Origin: Mugil cephalus
Taxonomy: Eukaryota > Chordata > Actinopteri > Mugiliformes > Mugilidae
Length of the DNA stretch: 64,000 nucleotides
Direction: 5' to 3'
NCBI RefSeq assembly: GCF_022458985.1
Contig: NC_061783.1
Span: forward strand, 10,632,413-10,696,412
Numbering within the stretch: the stretch's first letter is position 1; each line of letters opens with the position of its first letter. Below are positions 50,234 to 60,175 of this stretch, in pieces. Under the pieces are notes generated by a model. The model saw nothing but the letters and a program-made list of their open reading frames with translations, was not told the DNA's origin and did not search any database. Position numbers and translations under genes: made by a program.

Positions 50234-50739
50234 CATAGGTCTTCAACAGGGGGTCCGTGACCCCTAGAGGGTCCGCGTAGGTACTCCAGGGCAGTCGCAA
50301 AATCTTTGGTTGATTAGGTACTTTATATATTTTTTAAATTTTCCCAGACTACAGTAGGCTCCGCCCCTATCGCTTCTGAATCAATCACAAGGCCACATAT
50401 TACACGCTGACTGTCAGGTTCAAAGAGCTTATTCAGTCCCCAGGTAAAATCCCAGAGACATGCTGCAATATTAGCAGAAGAGAAGCTAGCAGTGCAGCTC
50501 GCTCCCATCAGTCTACTACTGAGGACGAAATGGATCGCTTTGTCACTAGAAATAAAAAAATTATTGTATTTGAACCTGTGTATTATTTGAATAAACTTAA
50601 TATTGAATGTAGAATGATGATAATAATGTATATTTATAAACAGCACTAGGCCGAGTTTAATATAGAACACATATAGTAGGTAGGGGGTCCCTACTTAATC
50701 TCTCCATCGGTTTGGGGTCCTTGGCCTGAAAGACCCCTG
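50234..50739. mobile_element. hAT-type MITE or deletion derivative, 506 bp
   Basis: Left end CATAGGTCTTCAACAGGGGG and, reversed, right end CAGGGGTCTTTCAGGCC are imperfect inverted repeats. An 8-bp target duplication is present: gtctaaac (50226-50233) / gtctaaat (50740-50747). The interior plus strand reads MDRFVTRNKK near 50530, resembling the start of ZBED/hAT-type transposases and suggesting internal deletion of an autonomous element. Confidence 0.78.
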
Positions 50740-51084
50740 GTCTAAATGAAATTACTTTAAAATGTGGCATATGTTCATGTCCACCACCACTCTAATTATA
50801 CTTTCATTTGACACAAACTAGTTAAATGAACTATTTTATTGATAAAAATAAATAAATAAAGCATTTCCATCAGTCTCAGCTGGAGTGTGTGTGTGTGTGT
50901 GTGTAATGTTAATTGGCAAATGTCAGGATGACCCACGAAGCTCAGCTAGCGGATACGTCAGGTATTGTACCGGCTAAATGGCAGCATTGTCATTGTCTGT
51001 TAGCATGCTGAGGTACAGCCTACATGGCTGCGGACTCCCTCAGTCTTTTAACTGAGTCTGGATTTAGAGTCATTTTTGAAAACA

Positions 51085-51149
51085 AACAAACAAACAAACA
51101 AACAAACATGAACATTTAAGCATGTTAAAAAAAAAAAAAAAAAAAAAAA
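51085..51149. repeat. (CAAA)n and poly-A tract
   Basis: Seven CAAA-type units near 51082-51108 and an A run at about 51127-51149. Possibly the tail of an unrecognised retroelement. Confidence 0.7.
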
Positions 51150-51229
51150 TCCAAGAACACACAAACTGGAAATGTTTGCTTCCAAGGTAAAATAATAGAA
51201 CCTCCTGGAAACATCAGGGCAATGTTGAC

Positions 51230-51291
<62 letters not shown>

Positions 51292-51309
51292 GTCTGTCTG
51301 TCTGTCTGT
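51230..51309. repeat. (ATCT)n then (TGTC)n compound microsatellite
   Basis: About 15 tetranucleotide ATCT units followed by four to five TGTC units. Confidence 0.96.
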
Positions 51310-51879
51310 GTGAACCCTCCTTAGACCTAATGCGTGACTGCCATCTACCTGCAGACCCGGTGAAGCGCAGGCAGGATTTCAATGTCACGGACGTTTCCAG
51401 CCAGACACTTCGTCCTTCACTACTTCAGAGATTTCAAAGGCCTGTGACTAAAGATACAGGCTGAAGGTTTTTAAGATCAGGCACTGCGATGCACAAAAGA
51501 ACACCTGGGGGGGCAAGTGGGAGAGAGATTAGAGGAACACCAGCACTCACATACTGCAATCAGAGGCTTCTATCTGAAGGGTACCTAGATAGGAGACACT
51601 TTGAAGAAAAAAAAGTGCTGTTTAAAAAAAAAATAAAAAAACTCTCTGAACAGGGCTACCAACCAACAGATTAATCTAGCCATGGTATGTGTATTTATAA
51701 ATATGCATTATGTTGTTCAGGATAACAGGAGGTTTTAGAAAATTATGCAAGGACCAGATCTGATGAACTGAAACATGACATCAAGTGATCAAATTTCCAC
51801 CTGGTGCCAACCATATGTTGGTAGTGTGTCGCACTGAAGTGGCTGGGCTACACGCACATGTACAGTATGTACACATGTA

Positions 51880-52235
51880 CACAGGCAAAACATTATGACC
51901 ACCTTCCTAATATTGTTATATAATGTTGATCAGTTTGTGATCTAGTGAATTTGGAGTCCAGGTCGTCACCTTGTGCTGTTTTTATTTATTTATTTATTTT
52001 ATTTGAGTTGTTCTACTATTTATGTATGTGTCTGTGTCAATCTGCATCCTGACTGGGGATGGCTGCTGCCATAGGGTAGTGTCATTGTTAAGAGGTGAGG
52101 TTGTCTAGTCTGGTCTAGGTTGGTGCTGCATGTCTAAGTAACATCCGCAAACGTTTCCCAGCAGAACACAGGATGGTCAATGTCATTCATTTCCCCTGCC
52201 AGCAGTTTTAATGTTGTGGCTGATTGGTGTACAGT
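51880..52235. mobile_element. Deletion derivative of a fish Tc1/mariner element
   Basis: The left end (acaggcaaaacattatgacc, then accttcctaatattg) and the right end (atgttgtggctgattggtgt) are the two terminal repeats of the same Tc1-like family seen at 4951-5562. Internal sequence keeps pieces such as agtaacatccgc and gtttcccagcagaacac. Near-palindromic catgtac repeats flank both sides. Confidence 0.7.
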
Positions 52236-53500
52236 ATACACATGTACATTTTCAGGTCAGTACACAAAATCAGCAGAGTGGCCACAAGAAGCTGAAACGA
52301 TGTACAAGATGGCCACACACATAGAGTTATTAAGAGGAATCAGACTTACAAATAGTGTTCATAATGCAACTAAAGTTGCTGAAAAAGAAAGGAGTTTCAT
52401 TAATGATGAAAGAAACAAGAAAAAGAGGATGTGACTGATTTGGAGACTACATTACACTCCTCTCAGCTACAGATAAGTGCGTAAAAATAACTGAAAGCGT
52501 GTTGTCTTGTTGTCTGACTCCAGTATAATAGGAGAAGCTGAAGCTTTAAGTCATTAATAACAACAACAACAAAAAAAAGAAGTTAGCGACTGTCTTTAAA
52601 ATTTGCCTATAGATTTAACTTGGTTTCATACTTTGAACTAAAGTACACTCTTGAGGTGGCTCACAGTTTCCCCTGGTAAAATAAACAAAGGAAGAAGATT
52701 TGTTTATGTGCAGGCCACGACCATGGAGACACACAAAGTTCTACAGCAACCAAATCATCCCTCCCTTTCTTAGTCACACACTTTACACAATTTCCCTAGA
52801 AATGAAATGCCAGAATAAGAGGAAGCCTGCACTGGACCCTTGAGGATGATGGAATAGCAAAATTATGCTGAATAATATTTCTGGAAATGTGATAAGAGTA
52901 ACATCCTCTGCAAGCTGCAAGTGTCAAAGTTCATTGACATTTGAGTCGTGGTAGTAATCCACAGAGATTCTGCTTTATCAGACCTTCTCATGTGAGTGCT
53001 CATCATACTGTGTTTACTGAGAAATAAACACTATTACCATTATTTGAAAATGATCTTTTTTTTTGGTCTTGAATCCTGCTAGAAGATTCCTGGTAGTATG
53101 TTTTATGAAGCACTGGGAGACTGGCCAGGTGCTCCCAGGCTCCGGACAAACAAGACCAATCCAATACAAACAAGACTCTGCAACTGGAAGGAGTTAAAAG
53201 ACACCTTCAGAGTCCACGACCCACTGACCCTCTTCTCCCGTGACCCTCCCTTCCTCAGTCATACATAAGAGAATTTCATCAGAAGTATGACTGGGCAATA
53301 AGAGGAAGCCTGCAGGAAAAAGAGCACACATATGCTATATGCTCAGGCCGGAAATCTCTTCACTTCCATCACTGTAATGTCCTAAAAATGGATAATATTC
53401 TCAATCTAGACAGCTATCACATCTTTATAGATGCCTGTCTCATCTTCAAAGTTTTAAATGCTCTTGCCTCCCTTGGTTAAGAGCTGGTTATGAATCAGAC
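52236..53500. other. Intergenic spacer with a short unexplained ORF
   Basis: A plus-strand frame (52180-52434) ends in a Lys/Arg-rich, stop-terminated stretch. No homology is recognised and no exon boundary is convincing. Confidence 0.35.
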
Positions 53501-53559
53501 ATGTACTCACATAGCCCATATAGTTTTCTTTATCTGATGTATACTCTCCGGGTTCTTGG

Positions 53560-53766
53560 TCCACGTCTGTTTTGCGATAGTGTCTGTCTGTGTCAACATT
53601 GTCTCTCTGTGTCTGGTTCTGTAATTGTCTGTTGTCTTCTCTGTCTGTGTTGCGTAGCTGCCTTGGGACTACGGCTGAAAATTAAAAATAAAATAAAAGA
53701 TATAATAATTTACACTGATGGCTAACGCATCAGTGTTGATTAATGTGCATTGTCCCAATTCAATAA

Positions 53767-53800
<34 letters not shown>

Positions 53801-53826
53801 ATAATAATAATATTAATAATAATAAA
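53560..53826 (+). mobile_element. Retroelement 3' end with (CTA)n/(AAT)n tail
   Basis: The run gctgccttgggactacggct, then gtgcattgtccc and aataaactactacta, resembles fish non-LTR element 3' ends that terminate in trinucleotide microsatellites (CTA at about 53767-53801, then AAT). The upstream body is not recognisable. Confidence 0.5.
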
Positions 53827-55510
53827 CAATACGCAGTATAAAAATGTCACTTGCAACATGTGGAGTATACACTGGTTTCATTTCATTTGTGTGTACATTC
53901 CTCCTCTCATTCTAAAACAATTTAATATATTCATCGCTCCTCATCTCTTCTCTTGGGCTTTAACAGAACAAACAGTTGTGCTAAGGGACTAGAACAAACC
54001 ACATAGATCATTTGACCGTGTTCTCCATTAGCAGAATAAGTTGTAAAGGTAGATGTCTATATTTTCTACCTTAAGAATTTGCCATCCACGTTGACTAGGA
54101 GAAATGTTGCCTATTGATTGAAATCTACATGTTCATTACTGACCTGTGAAACAACTGCAGCCACAATGATGATAAAGATCATTCATGTGACCGTATCGGA
54201 AAGTCATGTCAAATCTAATTGGAAATGATAGAAATGAAAGAAAATGTGTGCTTACAATTGTTAAATTGGCAAATTCACACTGTCGTGGATTGAAGACAAA
54301 GTCAGAATTTCACACATGGACACATACATGCACGTGCATATCCTAAATAATAATTACAGATAATTTTGCCATGTATCAGGAGGCTGGTGGGTATTCCGAG
54401 TTTAGATGAAGGGATATGTCAAGTTATTTTCCAAATGATGAGAGATAAAGAGGGCTTAGCGTGGACTTGTTGTAATAAATGACAAGACACTTCAGCGAAT
54501 CCAGAGACCCAAAGCTGGATAGTTCCACGTAAAACAAAACAATGAAGGCATCTCAAAGAATCAAGATCATTTCATTTTCTTTTCTGTTCCTTTAACAGAT
54601 GAGCTCAGCTTCAAGGAGGAATATGTCTGAAATGGGCACTTCCCAGTGACCTCAACCAAGCTTTGACCCGCAACCACTGAGCTATTCTGAAGTCTCAAAC
54701 AATCCACTAAAATTACCAAAACACTCCCCAATCAAAAGTGGACACAATCCCCTTCTTATTAATTCAGGAGTCCTCTGGTTTGATTCCCCATAAGTGATCC
54801 CTTCACACAGAGGGAAAGTTTAATAGCAATATTAATAGTAACTGGGGGAATTAGAAGGAAATATGTATTTTGAGGATGAAACGTGTCACGGTCATTTAGC
54901 TGCACGTAGTTCGTCCTCGGAAGGAAAACTCGAAGAATGAAAGAAAGTTGTGAAAACATAACCGAAAGTCAATGGAGGAATGTGACTCTTAATAGAACGG
55001 AAAAAAGGGAAATCTGGCATCCTGTGGATTTTGAAATGCCAAATGTCCCCAGAAAATAAGGTGTGTGGGGGGTAATATGTGTGTGGGAACATTTCTGTTA
55101 CCACTATAACATTGGTATTTTTATTGATATTTTACATCAAAAAATGACTTAGGCAATTATGCTATTAGGCTAACGACACCCAGGCTAAGGTCATATTTTG
55201 GTTGTGAACATTGTATCCCAGCCAATAGGATAACAACATTCTTAAAATAAAAAAAAATAAAAAATAAAAAAATCTTTATCAACATCATAAATGAAAATCA
55301 AAATCAATCTTCTTATATTTTCATATCAGCAAATCCTTATTCTGTGTAAAGCATCATAAAGATGAGAGTAACAGAGGAAGAGGCATTGATAGAGCTATAT
55401 ATTGCTTAATATGGCTCAGGCTTACAAGATGACCTAAATATATGAGTTATCATCCTATAAAATATAAAATAATTTATATATATATATTATTATATATATA
55501 TTTATATATA
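53827..55510. other. Intergenic, nothing recognised
   Basis: A/T-rich sequence without gene-like ORFs; an AT-rich simple stretch lies at about 55470-55510. Confidence 0.45.
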
Positions 55511-55645
55511 ACAAAAGGTGTGCCTCATGGATCAGTTGTGGGCCCCGTCTTGTTTATAAACACATCTCATCTTCTCCTACCGTTTATTTCCTCACTAGGA
55601 TCGCGGGGGTTGCTATCCCAGCTGTCATTGGGCGAGAGGTGAGGT
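55511..55645 (+). mobile_element. LINE reverse-transcriptase scrap joined to a dispersed repeat copy
   Basis: The plus strand at 55511-55560 reads KGVPHGSVVGPVLFIN, close to the G-V-P-Q-G-S-x-L-G-P-x-L-F motif of non-LTR reverse transcriptases. It runs directly into a truncated copy of the repeat seen at 3660-3930 (55565-55640). Non-functional. Confidence 0.6.
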
Positions 55646-56029
55646 ACACTCTGGATACGTTTGTTTATAACCTCTGTTAATTAATATAAATTCTCCAGTT
55701 GGTTGCCATGTCCATCCTTACATGGATTCTGCACATCTTACATAACTTTTATTTATTCCTTTTCTAGTTGCAGCTGTCAAAAAGTGCATTGCAAGTACTG
55801 CATTAGTGACATGTTTAATGGAAGTAGTGATATCTAGAGAGTGCCAAAGAATAAATATCAAGGAATTTGGCTTAATAAATCTTTTACATTTAAAAGTCAT
55901 ACTAAGAAACTATGACAAAAAACTCTTGAACTGTTTAGAAGTTTAAAGTTAAGCTGAGGTCGTCTTTCAGTAAGTCTTAGACTCAGGGTATCCTTCATCA
56001 TTTTTCAATAGGAAACTGAAGCTACTGTG

Positions 56030-56300
56030 TTGCTCTGTGCTCTCCTTAAAGCCACCAGACTCCTTTGAGAAAAACAGTAATTTTACCTCTTTACGTGATT
56101 ATTTAAAAAGTCAGTATTCAGAAGCCTACTGGTTGGAAACAATTTAGACATACAGCAGCTTGACTATCTATCCGGGGGAGCTAAAACTGAAACTATATTT
56201 CACAGAGTTTTCATGAAATCCCAAGAAAGTACCAAGACCATTCGGAGGAACTGACAAGCTTTCCCCCCCCCCACAAGCAGCTTGGCATATTAGTAGTTTT
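56030..56300. repeat. Probable dispersed repeat fragment
   Basis: The phrase aaagccaccagactcctttg, then agaaaaacagtaattttacc, is familiar from many fish genomes as a dispersed element. Family not named. A C run lies at 56265-56273. Confidence 0.35.
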
Positions 56301-57300
56301 GGATTTCTTAGTTAAAACTTGATGCAAGAGTTGGATCAAATATCCAGTATGACTCAGAAGAAGAGCAATATTTCTGTGTTTGCTTTACAACATCGCTCTT
56401 GCCGCTGCTTATCCAGTATGACCCTCCATAACCCAAGACCCCAACAGCACACTGAAGATACACAGATGGCAGATAGTTAAACTTACCACTATAAACGCAG
56501 TGACCATTGTGTCTGTGTTGGGTGACCCTTTCTTAAAGTTCTTAGACTTGGCAAACAAGTTCTTTTTTATGGACAGAGCAGTCAATGAATTTTAAGTGTG
56601 GAGTGTCCCAGAAGTGCAAAAAGTTTATATAAAAGTCCGTTGAAAGTTACAAACCGCTAATATAGCTGGCATCTTTAAAAACAGAAGCCAAAGCAGTGGT
56701 ACAAAAATTTCTCTAAAAAAAAAAACAAATATCAAATATCAACAAAGTAATGGTGCAAAGTTATTACTGGATGCTTGTTAATGCATGACAGTAGTTACGT
56801 GGATGCAGTCCATTCAAAATGTCCAATACGGCCCTTTAAAAGATGTGAAGTGTAGTGATAGAAATACTCAAATAGAATATTCATAAGTAAGCTCAGACAC
56901 AGGCAGGGACTTTGCTTGGTTGTGGTAGTTTAGTTTAAATGTGTATTTATACACAAAATGTTGCCCTGAGACACATGAATCTTCATTTGCAACAGAAACG
57001 TTTGATGCCTGATGATGGCTGAACTACATAAGCTATTGATCATTTTACTCTATCCTGTGTGTGAGTATGAGTATGGGAACATTTGTTATTCGTTTAGGCC
57101 TAATTATTAATTAATCTCTAAACTGCACGCACAAGCCATCATTGCAATGCAAATGCTCGGGTTTGGGTGGATTCCCTTTAAATTGGCTGAAAATCCCACG
57201 CCCTACCCAAATAACCATATTTGAATAAATGAATAAAAAAATAATAGGAATTAGAATGGACATCGTCTTAATCAAAACCACCGTCAACCACCCAAAGGAT
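56301..57300. other. Distal upstream region of il6
   Basis: No ORF supported. A minus-strand ORF of 145 codons (57111-57548) runs antisense through the il6 promoter and first exon and is a chance frame. Confidence 0.45.
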
Positions 57301-57316
57301 GCCCCACCACCACGCT

Positions 57317-57324
57317 TGACGTAA
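57317..57324 (+). promoter_or_regulatory. il6: CRE/C/EBP-like site upstream of il6
   Basis: TGACGTAA is a CRE half-site variant. With the preceding T its reverse complement also fits the C/EBP consensus TTRCNNYAA. Lies about 40 bp upstream of the kB-like site, the same order as in mammalian IL6 promoters. Confidence 0.45.
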
Positions 57325-57355
57325 TGCAGAAATTGCCTGCCTCTTTCAGGGAGGG

Positions 57356-57365
57356 GGGGAATTCC
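57356..57365 (+). promoter_or_regulatory. il6: NF-kB-like site of il6
   Basis: GGGGAATTCC fits the kB consensus GGGRNNYYCC at all fixed positions and sits about 18 bp upstream of the TATA box. Confidence 0.65.
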
Positions 57366-57382
57366 TCCAGGGAAGACTAGAG

Positions 57383-57389
57383 TATAAAA
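57383..57389 (+). promoter_or_regulatory. il6: TATA box of il6
   Basis: TATAAAA 94-100 nt upstream of the il6 start codon, predicting a start site near 57415 and a 5' UTR of about 70 nt. Confidence 0.75.
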
Positions 57390-57482
57390 TGACAGCCCAT
57401 CACGAAGACACGACACCTCCTTCGGGCCCTGGCAACCCTCAGCATCAGTGGCAGCTCGACAAGATCTTCCCTTCAGCGCGTC

Positions 57483-57498
57483 ATGCCCTCTAAACTTA
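57483..57498 (+). CDS. il6: il6 exon 1 (coding part)
   Basis: ATG CCC TCT AAA CTT A, donor gtaagt; 16 coding nt. Very short first coding exon, as in other IL6 genes. Confidence 0.92.
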
Positions 57499-58618
57499 GT
57501 AAGTGATCCGCAGCCTGCGGTGCGTTGCGTAGCGCACGTTTCCTGCACGCCTTCCTCTTTTCACTCACTCGTTCATTCATGCTTTTTCTCTCCCCCCGCA
57601 CACAGATCTAGTGCTGCTCTCTGCAGTGATGCTGGCCGCTCTGCAGCCGCGCGCCTCCGGTGCTCCGCTGGAAGACGCGTTTACGGACAGCCCGGCGGGG
57701 GACACTTCAGGTGAGGAGGGGGAGGAAGAGTCCCCTCAGTCGACGACCAACCCCTACTCTCGTTTCGCTTTCCTGAACGACCGTCACAAGCAGGAGGTAA
57801 GACCTTTTGTCGTTCGTTTTCTTGAATGAGTGGTTCCTTGTCAAGTCTTACCGAGCAGATGTTTCTTTTCCATCTTTATTTATTTACATCATTTCTTCTC
57901 CATCAGTTTGAAGCAGAATTCCAAGGTGAACAATACAGCCGCCTGCACTCCCGCAGTTCCCCCCTGTTCCCGGAGAAGTGCCCCGCCTCCAACTTCAGCA
58001 AGGTTGGTGTCTTCCTTTCGTGCTGCTAAAAGAAAGTGTGCAATTGGGATAGTTTGAGCACTGTTAAATGTGTGCATGTGTCTCTCCTCTGTTCAGGAGG
58101 CTTGTCTCCACAGGTTGGCCCAGGGCCTCCTCACCTACAAAGTTCTCCTCAAGCACGTGGAGAAGGAGTACCCCAACAGTCAGATCCTCCAGGAAGTCAG
58201 AGGACTCTCCACCATGCTGTACGATCAGGTTATGAAAAAGGTACGCTGAAAACCTCTCTTTTCTGGGTTGATCCTGACATTGTTGTGATAAGGCAGCAGC
58301 TTTTCATCATTCATATTGTAGCAAATGGGATATGACCTTCTCATTGTGCTTAAGTAGCACAATACCCGGTGGTCTGGGTGCGCCTGCTTTAAATGTGTCC
58401 CACTCCCACAGATGAAAAACAAGAAGCGGGTCACGCCGCCGACCACGGCCGAGGAGGAGCAGATGCTGAAGGACATCGCCTCGCCCAAAGATCCCTTCGA
58501 CAGGAAGATTATGGCACACGCCATCCTGCACTACCTCGCCAACTTCGCCTTCGACGGCAAAAGAGCCATCGACAGAAGGGAGAGGCTCAGATCGATGGGA
58601 ATATGGCACAGCGCTTAA
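57483..58618 (+). CDS. il6: il6, interleukin-6 (five exons, 217 aa)
   Basis: Coding exons: 57483-57498, 57606-57796, 57907-58002, 58097-58240, 58412-58618. All have GT-AG sites and add up to 654 nt (217 codons plus stop). Five exons is the classic IL6 layout. Residues 1 to about 24 are a signal peptide (LVLLSAVMLAALQP core). The IL-6/G-CSF/MGF signature C-x9-C-x6-G-L-x2-[FY]-x3-L is matched exactly by Cys94, Cys104, GL and Tyr. Only this cysteine pair is present, as expected for fish IL-6, whereas mammals have two pairs. N98-F-S is a sequon within the loop. The last exon encodes the predicted helix D (AILHYLANFAFDGKRAIDRR). Position between rapgef5 and tomm7 matches human IL6. The product is a secreted four-helix cytokine acting through gp130-type receptors in inflammation and acute-phase responses. 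Confidence 0.96.
57606..57796 (+). CDS. il6: il6 exon 2
   Basis: Acceptor cacacag. Encodes the rest of the signal peptide, an acidic N-terminal segment (TDSPAGDTSGEEGEEE) and FLNDRHKQE. Donor gtaaga, phase 0. Confidence 0.95.
57907..58002 (+). CDS. il6: il6 exon 3
   Basis: 32 codons, phase 0 at both ends. Contains Cys94 in EKCPASNFSK. Confidence 0.95.
58097..58240 (+). CDS. il6: il6 exon 4
   Basis: 48 codons, phase 0. EACLHRLAQGLLTYKVLL carries Cys104 and completes the family signature. Confidence 0.96.
58412..58618 (+). CDS. il6: il6 exon 5 (stop codon)
   Basis: 68 codons and TAA. Encodes the helix D region and C terminus (RLRSMGIWHSA). Confidence 0.96.
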   Translation: MKNKKRVTPPTTAEEEQMLKDIASPKDPFDRKIMAHAILHYLANFAFDGKRAIDRRERLRSMGIWHSA

Positions 58619-59081
58619 ACCAAACGTAGAAAGAAAAAAATGATAAAGCAACTGTTACAAATGATTATCTCAGGGAAACTAGGTGTTAGTAACACCCTTA
58701 CTCTTGTCAGCAAGTGCACCGACAAAGTGTGAGTGCGATGGGTTTGCAGCTATCCACTGTATGTACTATGTATTCAGTATTGTAAGCATGTGGGCTTTCT
58801 TTGCCCAGTTTTTTTTTTTGTTTTGTTTTTTAACTTATTTTACCTATTTATACACAGCTATTTATTGGAGAAAAATCTGTGATTGTAGGATTAACTTGAG
58901 CAGCAGATGGAAACGTATCAGAACATCAATGGCTGTCCATTTTTTTAAAAAGAACTATTTTGTAGTAATTATATTGAATATTTATTTAAAAGCTAAAGCT
59001 AGTGCACATTTTCATGATGTCTTTGATGTACACGCTCCTGTGAACGGGGCAACATTGTGTATGCACACGGAGATAAATAAA
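58619..59081 (+). promoter_or_regulatory. il6: il6 3' UTR with AU-rich elements
   Basis: ATTTA motifs at 58846-58850 and 58860-58864 and overlapping ATTTATTTA at 58980-58988 form an ARE-type region like that which destabilises mammalian IL6 mRNA. AATAAA occurs at 59076-59081, with a second candidate at 59453-59458. A 180-codon ORF across this region is spurious. Confidence 0.7.
59076..59081 (+). terminator. il6: Polyadenylation signal of il6 (proximal candidate)
   Basis: AATAAA followed by an A-rich run, about 460 nt after the stop. A distal AATAAA at 59453-59458 is an alternative. Confidence 0.55.
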
Positions 59082-59822
59082 AAAAAACATGATTTGATGA
59101 GAAACTTTTGTCGCGTCTACTACACTTGGCAGATTTTCAAGGCTGCATTTGGAGGCCGATCAGATTCTGACCGGTCTCCTCGTGCGTGCGCATTTATGTT
59201 CAATGGAAAATGTGACATGAAGTAAATGATCTATGAATCACTGCTATTACATTACTGAAGGTTCAGTGGAAGAAGGCCCTTTAAGGACAGTTCCCGTATT
59301 TTTTGAACAACCACTTGACTGGTTGAAATGTAAACAAACAGAGTGTTCAATGCCATTTGACTCATTTTTTTGCCATTTCTGATGAATTCTTACTGTTATT
59401 TTTAAGTGTCGGAATTCATTACTGAAAGGATCCCTGCGGAAAACAGACGTAAAATAAACCTTGCACCGAAATCTCGCAGGTGAGTTGTTGCAGGATAACG
59501 TTTGATCAGTTGCAGCGCACGAGCAAATTGCGGCAACAAAACCAAAAGCAACAACAGGAAAAGATTTCAGACTGCAACACGGTGATGGAGATGTTTCACA
59601 TGCTTGCAGGTTACAGTGCTCTCACTCAATATTGGGCCAGTTACACATAAGAAGATAGAAAAATAGGATCCAGACTTAAAAGCACTTGAATTATTCTTCA
59701 ACATATCTCTTGGAAAATGCAACAAACAATCGTGTTCTTCTTACTGTAGTTATTTTTTTTTTTTAAAGTCATTGACGCAATTCCACTTACAAAGCAAGAC
59801 AACAGCGTCATTTTGTTGAGGA

Positions 59823-59828
59823 TTTATT
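59823..59828 (-). terminator. tomm7: Polyadenylation signal of tomm7
   Basis: Plus-strand tttatt is AATAAA on the minus strand, about 330 nt downstream of the tomm7 stop. il6 and tomm7 are therefore convergent, with 3' ends about 0.4-0.75 kb apart. Confidence 0.55.
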
Positions 59829-60159
59829 TTTGGAAGTTTTAAATTACAAATAAAAAATGAGAAAAGCTTGAAGACTTTAGTAAACCCAAACAACAGTGTC
59901 ACACATTCACGCACAAAAACTTTCAACTGATAGTCCAGTCATCCCTACATATGTCCAGGAGCACAGAAGCAAACACCTTCTGTACATCCATCGTACGTTT
60001 AGCCCGGGCGTTTACAATGTGGGAAGATATTCGTTCATTACATCTCGGGTGGTAAACGGTGCAAGTTATAGAGAGGGAAGATGTCGTCCATCTCCTCCAG
60101 TAGCGGATGTGTCACATGGTCTGAGAGGAGGATGAGGAGATTGGCTGTGACGGTGGTCT

Positions 60160-60175
60160 TCAGCCCCATAGCAAA
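60160..60175 (-). CDS. tomm7: tomm7 exon 3 (16-bp coding part)
   Basis: Acceptor ctctag. Encodes SLLWG and the TGA stop; too short for an ORF scan but required to complete the protein. Confidence 0.93.

Noticed and set aside
46100-57300. A STEAP1B-like gene between rapgef5 and il6, as in human
   Set aside because: No exon resembling STEAP proteins was recognised; the interval holds only repeats and spacer.
57111-57548. 145-codon minus-strand ORF over the il6 promoter
   Set aside because: Antisense to the il6 TATA box and exon 1; chance frame.
58683-59225. 180-codon plus-strand ORF
   Set aside because: Lies within and beyond the il6 3' UTR, runs across the poly-A signal, and has no homology.
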